From contig CATYEA010000155.1 in assembly GCA_958405355.1 (NCBI GenBank), positions 1-5,202 of the forward strand: 5,202 nucleotides of DNA, written 5' to 3'. Positions within the stretch are counted from its first letter, which is position 1. Each line of letters starts with the position of its first letter. The DNA comes from an uncultured Lachnospiraceae bacterium. Lineage in GTDB: Bacteria > Bacillota > Clostridia > Lachnospirales > Lachnospiraceae. Below the pieces are notes generated by a model. The model was not told the origin of the DNA, ran no database searches, and saw only the letters and a program-made list of their open reading frames with translations. The position numbers were made by a program, and so were the translations under genes. This document shows, one piece after another, positions 1-3,885 of this stretch.

Positions 1-1005
1 CAAACGCTTTTTTTCCAGCTTGTGAATCAACACATCGGAAAGCTTTTTGGAACTTTCTTTTCGCTCGGACAATTCCAATGAAAGGTCGTCCATAATTTCC
101 GCGATCTCACCCATCTGTCCCGCAAAGGCCAGACGGTTTTCATTCAGTCGGTTCTGCCATCTCAAATTCATATTGGCCATCTGCATGACCCGGTTCGTCT
201 CCTTCAGGAAACCATCTATATTTATACATCGGCGCCGGAAACTGGCCGGCACTTGTTTTCGGTCAACTTGTCCGTTTTCCGAAAATATATGAAGCAGATT
301 ATAAGCCGAATGACATGTATCATAATATTCCTTTTCCCAGCAATGTTCCCGGCGGCCACAGGCGGCACACATATTTTCCGTCACCTCCGAAAATGCCTGT
401 GCCACTTCGCCTTCCGATAAACCTTCCTTTTCAGGAATCTCATTAGTCAGCATATGCGAGAGCTTCCGAAAAGATGACGCCATATCTCCCAATCGGCACC
501 GAATAAAATTTTCTTCATTTTCCTTCGGCGCAATCTCTTCTTCCCGGGCGTTCCCTTTGAGAAAAACTTTCATAATGGAATAGAAAAGTGCAAATCCCAC
601 CGCTCCAAAGACCGCTTCAATAACTCCAAACCGGAGTAACCGCCCCGCAGTCTCCAATGAAACCCCTTCCCTGGCCAGTCCATAACCCACATCCGCAGAT
701 AAAATTAAAAGACTTAACATCAGTAGCATTTCCTGCTGGCTGACCCAAGCCTTTTTCCATTCCAGTATATAAGTTATGAGCATAATTCCAATAAGTATTC
801 CTAAATATTTTAACAGCATCGTCTGCGGAATTCCCGCTGCCATACCGATTAACGATATCACAGGCAGCAGATTACGATGCTCCGGCCACATATATGCTGC
901 TGCAAAATAAGCAATCCCCAGCGGATTCATAATTCCGGACATGGACTGCTGCAGAAATCCGCTCAGCAATATGACCATCCATTGACGAATATGGATTCGT
1001 TTCAT
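1..1005 (-). CDS. spoIIE: Stage II sporulation protein E, N-terminal part (runs off left edge)
   Basis: This is the first 335 codons of a gene whose 3' end lies beyond base 1. SpoIIE is a membrane-bound PP2C-type phosphatase that, after asymmetric septation, dephosphorylates SpoIIAA and so activates sigma-F in the forespore; it also associates with FtsZ at the polar septum. What is seen: hydrophobic stretches at roughly residues 9-38, 46-60, 63-82, 92-108 and 124-148 (about five membrane passes), then a soluble region with the family's cysteine cluster, C213-x2-C216-x5-C222-W223 and C231, then a charged helical stretch (about 262-335). The phosphatase domain would lie outside the window. The start is well fixed: an in-frame TAA (1006-1008) directly precedes the ATG, and GGGAGGGA (1011-1018) is the ribosome site. 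Position after divIC matches Bacillus. The membrane part is only about 150 residues, against about 320 and ten passes in B. subtilis. Identification rests on the Cys motif, topology and synteny. Confidence 0.92.
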   Translation of the reverse strand, partial: MKRIHIRQWMVILLSGFLQQSMSGIMNPLGIAYFAAAYMWPEHRNLLPVISLIGMAAGIPQTMLLKYLGILIGIMLITYILEWKKAWVSQQEMLLMLSLLILSADVGYGLAREGVSLETAGRLLRFGVIEAVFGAVGFALFYSIMKVFLKGNAREEEIAPKENEENFIRCRLGDMASSFRKLSHMLTNEIPEKEGLSEGEVAQAFSEVTENMCAACGRREHCWEKEYYDTCHSAYNLLHIFSENGQVDRKQVPASFRRRCINIDGFLKETNRVMQMANMNLRWQNRLNENRLAFAGQMGEIAEIMDDLSLELSERKESSKKLSDVLIHKLEKKRL

Positions 1006-1032
1006 TTATATCCCTCCCACAAATGCCTGCCT

Positions 1033-1089
1033 TTAGACATTAACATCCTATGTTTCGGGGACATGCTTATTGCTCACAATCCATCGACA
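1033..1089 (-). promoter_or_regulatory. Possible Spo0A-binding boxes upstream of spoIIE
   Basis: The 137-base gap between divIC and spoIIE holds two minus-strand sequences one mismatch from the Spo0A box TGTCGAA: TGTCGAT at 1083-1089 and TGTCTAA at 1033-1039. In B. subtilis spoIIE is transcribed by sigma-A RNA polymerase activated by phosphorylated Spo0A, so such boxes are expected here. I could not place a convincing -10/-35 pair just downstream of the upstream box. Single 7-base matches are common by chance, so this is a weak call. Confidence 0.3.
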
Positions 1090-1111
1090 TTTACCGCAGA
1101 TCTGCTCTCAT

Positions 1112-1140
1112 ATTGTATGATGCGGCCGATCCTCTGCCAT
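1112..1140 (-). promoter_or_regulatory. Candidate sigma-A-type promoter for spoIIE
   Basis: On the minus strand ATGGCA (1135-1140) and TACAAT (1112-1117) are separated by 17 bases, matching 9 of 12 consensus positions. It lies just after the divIC stop codon and would start transcription near 1105, leaving a leader of about 100 bases before spoIIE. The same -10 region also reads CATACAAT, which fits a sigma-E -10, but no sigma-E -35 sits at the right distance. No terminator hairpin follows divIC, so read-through into spoIIE is also possible. Confidence 0.33.
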
Positions 1141-1142
1141 GC

Positions 1143-1454
1143 TCACTCGCTGCCTTTTTTAAAAACAATATCATCCGAACCGGCGAGCCCCAGTTTCTCC
1201 CGGGCCAGTTCTTTATAATACTCATCCGAATTCATATAGGCTTCTTTATTTTCCAGAGCTGCCTTTACCTCGTTCTGTTCTTCAATCTGGTCCTGAAGTT
1301 CTTCTACTGAAGCTCTGTATCCATTTAATTTTTCATTGAGTTTCACACTGTTATACATAAGAACAACGCAAAGAATAAGGACAACGCAGGCAATCACTGC
1401 CATGCCACCCCGGTTGCGCCGCCGCACTCTGCGTTTTGCTGTTTTATTTGCCAT
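1143..1454 (-). CDS. divIC: Septum formation initiator DivIC (FtsB family)
   Basis: This 103-residue bitopic membrane protein belongs to the divisome; DivIC pairs with FtsL and works with DivIB to link FtsZ-ring assembly to septal wall synthesis. The sequence shows a strongly basic cytoplasmic N-terminus (KRRVRRRNR, residues 8-16), a single membrane span at about 18-34, an extracytoplasmic coiled coil at about 37-72, and the family's C-terminal block YYKELAREKLGLAGSDDIVF (79-98). Length is typical. The ATG is preceded by AGGTGA with 7 bases of spacing. It lies 70 bases downstream of yabQ, as in Bacillus, and upstream of spoIIE. The S1-domain gene yabR, which follows divIC in B. subtilis, is absent. 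Since division needs DivIC during growth, it probably has a promoter of its own in the gap before it. Confidence 0.95.
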   Translation of the reverse strand: MANKTAKRRVRRRNRGGMAVIACVVLILCVVLMYNSVKLNEKLNGYRASVEELQDQIEEQNEVKAALENKEAYMNSDEYYKELAREKLGLAGSDDIVFKKGSE

Positions 1455-1485
1455 ATATTTTCACCTAAATCTTTATAAAAATAAC

Positions 1486-1515
1486 TTTATACGTTTTACA
1501 TTTTACCTGTTTCCA
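1486..1515 (-). promoter_or_regulatory. Candidate vegetative promoter for divIC
   Basis: In the yabQ-divIC gap the minus strand has TGGAAA (1510-1515) and TATAAA (1486-1491) 18 bases apart, matching 4/6 and 5/6 of the sigma-A consensus. Transcription would start near 1479, about 25 bases before the divIC ATG. A separate promoter makes sense because divIC is needed in growth while yabP and yabQ are sporulation genes. The region is AT-rich, so chance matches are likely. Confidence 0.33.
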
Positions 1516-1524
1516 CCAATTTTT

Positions 1525-1905
1525 TCAATGGTTATTCTCTGAATTCTGCCGGAATTTCCGTAAAAGAGACAAAATCTTTGAAAACAGGCGAAAAAACGGC
1601 TTCAAAATCCGGCAAATAATGGCTATATAGACAGGGCTGATGGTTTTGAGATAAAAAATGCTGCCGGCCAGCAGACCGACAATGGTAAAACTCCGGATTT
1701 CTCCCCGGTTATAGGTGAATAAAAGATAGAATAAAATGACCGTCATGGCCGTCCAGTATAAAATATCTTCTGCATTGATCCAGAAAATAGAATGCCGGAC
1801 GAGCTGACGAAAAATCCTTAAAGCGTCATAGATCAGGCACATGCCAATTCCCCAGAAAAAAGCCAGAAAGAAAAAGTAAAACTGGCTTTGAACCTCCGCA
1901 CTCAT
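1525..1905 (-). CDS. yabQ: Spore cortex biosynthesis protein YabQ
   Basis: This 126-residue membrane protein is of the YabQ family, which in B. subtilis is made in the mother cell under sigma-E, localises to the membrane around the forespore and is needed for cortex formation and proper coat assembly. The sequence shows three hydrophobic spans at about residues 8-28, 47-65 and 72-98, with the family features FFWGIGMCLIYDALR near the first span and a basic amphipathic tail (about 99-126, rich in K/R/F/L). The biochemical activity is not known. The ATG lies 3 bases after the yabP stop codon and has no clear Shine-Dalgarno sequence in front of it, so it is probably translated by coupling to yabP. 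No alternative Met occurs before residue 22, inside the first membrane span, which supports this start. Confidence 0.92.
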   Translation of the reverse strand: MSAEVQSQFYFFFLAFFWGIGMCLIYDALRIFRQLVRHSIFWINAEDILYWTAMTVILFYLLFTYNRGEIRSFTIVGLLAGSIFYLKTISPVYIAIICRILKPFFRLFSKILSLLRKFRQNSENNH

Positions 1906-1908
1906 CGG

Positions 1909-2193
1909 CTATCGAAAAAGCCGCCCCAGACCCTTTTCAGGATTCTTAGGAAGCTTTTGACTGTTTGAATAAATCAGGCTGTCAACGTGACCGTCGATAT
2001 TCACCTCTCCCTTTTCTAAAGTCAGGTGGTTTACATGAAGGTCCTCGCCCCGGATCATTAACAGTCCCTCTTCCGTATCCATAACGATTTCATTGGTATC
2101 AAAGGAAATAACATCCAGCACACCGGTCATCTGTGCGCTGCTCCGGTTGAACAGGGCCAATTTGTGGTTCTTTCCACCGATTCTTTCATCCAT
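1909..2193 (-). CDS. yabP: Sporulation protein YabP
   Basis: This 94-residue soluble protein belongs to the YabP/YqfC family, required at a late stage of sporulation in B. subtilis and co-expressed with yabQ in the mother cell. Visible family features are the core GVLDVISFDTNEIVMDT (24-40), LLMIRGEDLHVNHLTLEKG (44-62) and the following IDGHVDSLIY (66-75), which suggests a small beta-rich fold. No catalytic motif is seen and the molecular role is unknown. The open frame extends to a GTG at 2211, but GGGGAGG (2201-2207) lies inside that extension, 7 bases before the ATG at 2193, so the ATG is the start. The gene directly follows a sigma-E-like promoter and sits 3 bases before yabQ. Confidence 0.93.
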   Translation of the reverse strand: MDERIGGKNHKLALFNRSSAQMTGVLDVISFDTNEIVMDTEEGLLMIRGEDLHVNHLTLEKGEVNIDGHVDSLIYSNSQKLPKNPEKGLGRLFR

Positions 2194-2200
2194 AAAAAAA

Positions 2201-2207
2201 CCTCCCC
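2201..2207 (-). promoter_or_regulatory. Ribosome binding site fixing the yabP start
   Basis: GGGGAGG followed by seven T residues and then ATG (2193). Its position within the longest open frame rules out the upstream GTG at 2211 as the start. Confidence 0.85.
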
Positions 2208-2215
2208 ACACACTC

Positions 2216-2235
2216 AGATTACTTTAAGTTAATCT
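2216..2235. repeat. AT-rich inverted repeat in the yabP leader
   Basis: AGATTA (2216-2221) and TAATCT (2230-2235) are perfect 6-base arms around 8 bases; partial inner pairing is possible with a bulge. It overlaps the expected start point of the sigma-E-like promoter just upstream. There is no GC-rich stem and it is not a typical terminator. It could be a minor mRNA hairpin, an operator, or chance in AT-rich DNA. Confidence 0.3.
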
Positions 2236-2236
2236 A

Positions 2237-2265
2237 AATATATGGAAAGGCTCTCCCTAATATTC
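2237..2265 (-). promoter_or_regulatory. Sigma-E-type (mother cell) promoter for yabP-yabQ
   Basis: On the minus strand GAATATT (2259-2265), a 14-base spacer, then CATATATT (2237-2244). This fits every position of the B. subtilis sigma-E consensus as I recall it (GHATATT, 13-15 bases, CATAYAHT). It abuts the rqcP stop codon and would start transcription near 2230, about 37 bases before yabP. yabP and yabQ are known sigma-E targets in Bacillus, so motif, spacing, position and biology agree. Confidence 0.68.
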
Positions 2266-2505
2266 TTATAAATACCTGAACAGCTCTTTCGCTTCTTCCT
2301 TGCGCACCGTCTCGGCCACATTCAGGACTTCCACCTTCACTGTCCGGGTTCCAAATCCGATTTCGATAATATCTCCCGCTTTTACAGCAGCCCCTGCTTT
2401 GGCAGGCTTGCCATTCACAGACACACGGCCTGCATCGCAGGCTTCATTTGCCACCGTCCGTCGTTTGATCAAACGGGATACTTTTAAAAATTTATCTAAC
2501 CGCAT
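2266..2505 (-). CDS. rqcP: RqcP (YabO), S4-domain ribosome quality control factor
   Basis: This 79-residue protein consists almost entirely of an S4 RNA-binding domain (about residues 1-60). In Bacillus RqcP binds the 50S subunit carrying stalled peptidyl-tRNA and works with RqcH in adding the C-terminal alanine tail that marks aborted peptides for degradation; it is a relative of Hsp15. The S4 signature is visible: MRLDKFLKVSRLIKRRTVA (1-19), CDAGRVSVNGKPAK (23-36) and the AGDIIEI turn (43-49). Length is close to B. subtilis YabO (86). It starts 4 bases after the HU stop, and I see no Shine-Dalgarno sequence in front of the ATG, so translation is probably coupled to HU. The location downstream of mazG and upstream of yabP matches Bacillus, which supports RqcP over other S4 proteins. 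Confidence 0.92.
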   Translation of the reverse strand: MRLDKFLKVSRLIKRRTVANEACDAGRVSVNGKPAKAGAAVKAGDIIEIGFGTRTVKVEVLNVAETVRKEEAKELFRYL

Positions 2506-2509
2506 TCGA

Positions 2510-2788
2510 TTATTTATTGTTTACCAGATCTTTTAAAGCTTTGCCTGCTTTGAATTTTGGAGCTTTGGAAGCTTCAATCTTCATAGTTTCGCCAGTCTGT
2601 GGGTTTCTTCCTTCTCTGGCCGGTCTTTCACTGACTTCAAAAGTTCCGAAACCAACCATCTGAACTTTTTCACCTTTTTTCAGTTCTTCGCCTACAATAT
2701 CTACAAAAGCTTTTAAAGCTTTTTCAGCATCTTTCTTGGATAATTCTGCCTGTTCTGCCATAGCTGCAATCAATTCTGTTTTGTTCAT
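2510..2788 (-). CDS. hup: HU-family nucleoid DNA-binding protein
   Basis: This 92-residue protein is a full-length HU homologue. HU dimers bind and bend DNA with little sequence specificity and organise the nucleoid. The sequence shows the N-terminal helical dimerisation region (1-42, MNKTELIAAMAEQAELSKKD onward), the GFGTFEV strand (46-52), and the DNA-contacting arm with R58 and RNPQTGE (61-67), including the intercalating proline P63, then the C-terminal KFKAGKALKDLV helix (78-89). AAGGAGGAG (2796-2804) is a strong ribosome site. The gene sits 29 bases after mazG and 4 bases before rqcP with no terminator visible, so all three are likely co-transcribed. In B. subtilis the HU gene hbs is elsewhere, and mazG (yabN) is directly followed by rqcP (yabO), so HU is an insertion in that order. 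IHF-like function cannot be excluded but the sequence is typical HU. Confidence 0.95.
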   Translation of the reverse strand: MNKTELIAAMAEQAELSKKDAEKALKAFVDIVGEELKKGEKVQMVGFGTFEVSERPAREGRNPQTGETMKIEASKAPKFKAGKALKDLVNNK

Positions 2789-2817
2789 TCTAATACTCCT
2801 CCTTGAATTCTTTTACC

Positions 2818-3630
2818 TTAAACATCACTGCTATTCAAATGTTTAATTTCACTCCATAATTCATCCATCTCTCCGATGGTCATATTTTTGAGATCCAGCC
2901 CCCGTGTTTCGGCAGTTCTCTCAATATACTCAAATCTATTTATAAACTTTTCCGTTGCATTTGTCAAGGCATTTTCAGCATTTACGTCTAAAAAGCGAGA
3001 CAAATTCACCGCCGAAAACATTAAATCCCCAAATTCCTCAAAAACAGCCTCCGGAGAGCCTTTTTCTGCGGCTTCCAATACTTCCTGAAGCTCTTCTTCT
3101 ACTTTTTCCGCCGTCTGACGGTAATTCTCAAAATCAAATCCAACCTTTGCAGCCTTTTTCTGAACCTTTGCGGCACGGATATTGGCCGGCAATGCTTTGG
3201 CTACCCGCTTCATGCCTCCGGTAATCGTATCTTCATGTTTCTCCTGCTGCTTAATCTCCTCCCAGTTTTTCAACACCTCTTCCGGCGTATCTGCCTTGGC
3301 TGTACCAAAAACATGAGGATGCCGCCGAATCATTTTTTCTGAGATTCCCCGAATGACATCCGCCATCGTGAACCTTCCTTCTTCTTCGGCAATCCTGGCA
3401 TGCATGACCACCTGCATAAGGACATCGCCCAACTCCTCACACAGATTGCTGTCATCTCCCGTGGCCTGGTAAGTATCAATGCCATCCACGACCTCATAAG
3501 CTTCCTCAATCATGCCGTCTCTGAGGCTTGCATGGGTCTGGACCTGATCCCATGGACAGCCGTCCTTTGCCCTCAAACGGGCAATAATACGCTCAAAATC
3601 CTCAAATGAATACTCCGTTTTATTTTCCAT
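2818..3630 (-). CDS. mazG: MazG nucleoside triphosphate pyrophosphohydrolase (two-domain)
   Basis: This 270-residue cytosolic enzyme hydrolyses (d)NTPs to NMP and pyrophosphate, probably as nucleotide-pool house-cleaning. It has tandem MazG domains. The N-terminal one has CPWDQVQTHASL (25-36), the metal-binding helix IEEAYEVVDGID (41-52, with E42, E43 and E46) and EELGD (65-69). The C-terminal one repeats the pattern with EEELQEVLEAAE (178-189) and EEFGD (198-202). Length matches E. coli MazG (263). B. subtilis YabN, the positional equivalent, carries an extra N-terminal methylase-like domain that is absent here. The frame is open to a GTG at 3651, but AAAGGAG (3641-3647) lies within that stretch, 10 bases before the ATG at 3630, so the shorter start is used. 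It is the first gene of the leftward cluster, behind a strong promoter. Confidence 0.95.
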   Translation of the reverse strand: MENKTEYSFEDFERIIARLRAKDGCPWDQVQTHASLRDGMIEEAYEVVDGIDTYQATGDDSNLCEELGDVLMQVVMHARIAEEEGRFTMADVIRGISEKMIRRHPHVFGTAKADTPEEVLKNWEEIKQQEKHEDTITGGMKRVAKALPANIRAAKVQKKAAKVGFDFENYRQTAEKVEEELQEVLEAAEKGSPEAVFEEFGDLMFSAVNLSRFLDVNAENALTNATEKFINRFEYIERTAETRGLDLKNMTIGEMDELWSEIKHLNSSDV

Positions 3631-3640
3631 CTTTAATCTA

Positions 3641-3647
3641 CTCCTTT
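3641..3647 (-). promoter_or_regulatory. Ribosome binding site fixing the mazG start
   Basis: AAAGGAG with 10 bases to the ATG at 3630. The longer reading from GTG at 3651 would have to encode this site as codons 3-5, so it is unlikely to be used. Confidence 0.8.
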
Positions 3648-3697
3648 GCACAAGCCCAGACCTGAGGCCGTATCATTTTTATGAATCTATTTAGTTT

Positions 3698-3727
3698 ATT
3701 CTACCGTGCAGACAGTATCCCTGTCAA
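3698..3727 (-). promoter_or_regulatory. Sigma-A promoter of the mazG-hup-rqcP block
   Basis: On the minus strand TTGACA (3722-3727, perfect -35), 18 bases, then TAGAAT (3698-3703, 5/6 of the -10). Transcription should start near 3691, giving a leader of about 60 bases before mazG. This is among the best promoter matches in the window. A 5-base inverted repeat, GACAG-N5-CTGTC (3711-3725), overlaps the -35 and spacer and could be a repressor site. Confidence 0.75.
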
Positions 3728-3773
3728 ATCTTTCCGCTCCTTCAGGTGGTTCATCCGGCATTTCTCCGAACTT

Positions 3774-3796
3774 TTGGCAGCCAACACCAATGGCTG
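3774..3796. repeat. Overlapping dyads between the divergent promoters
   Basis: TTGGC-A-GCCAA (3774-3784) is a perfect 5-base-arm palindrome. It overlaps a second dyad, CAGCCA (3778-3783) with TGGCTG (3791-3796), 6-base perfect arms around 7 bases. They lie 6 bases upstream of the larC -35 box and are not followed by a T-run, so a terminator is unlikely. A regulator site for larC is the simplest reading, without direct proof. Confidence 0.35.
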
Positions 3797-3801
3797 GTAA
3801 G

Positions 3802-3830
3802 TTGCCCTTACCCCGCTTTTATGATATAAT
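3802..3830 (+). promoter_or_regulatory. Sigma-A extended -10 promoter of larC
   Basis: TTGCCC (3802-3807, 4/6), 17 bases, then a perfect TATAAT (3825-3830) preceded by TG one base upstream (3822-3823), which makes an extended -10. Transcription should start near 3837, leaving a leader of about 50 bases that is too short for a usual riboswitch. It points away from the mazG promoter. Confidence 0.78.
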
Positions 3831-3885
3831 TTGGGCACTTGACATAATGTATTTAACACATATTCGCAATAAGGGGGTTATTATT

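Noticed and set aside
1006..1142. Transcription terminator after divIC
   Set aside because: CGGCCG (1122-1127) and GCAGATCTGC (1096-1105) are palindromes without a loop and neither is followed by a T-run on the minus strand.
877..1310. Two plus-strand open frames across the spoIIE start and divIC
   Set aside because: They overlap recognisable minus-strand genes, lack ribosome sites and match no family I recognise.
2805..2850. Possible separate promoter for the HU gene near the mazG 3' end (TTGAAT with TAAAAG, 17 bases apart)
   Set aside because: Only 4/6 and 3/6 matches and no extended -10. HU may well have its own promoter, but the sequence does not show a convincing one.
3839..3866. TTGACA at 3839-3844 as a -35 of a second larC promoter
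   Set aside because: At 16-18 bases downstream there is only TATTCG/ATTCGC, a poor -10. The TATAAT at 3825-3830 gives a far better promoter, and this TTGACA falls at its start point.
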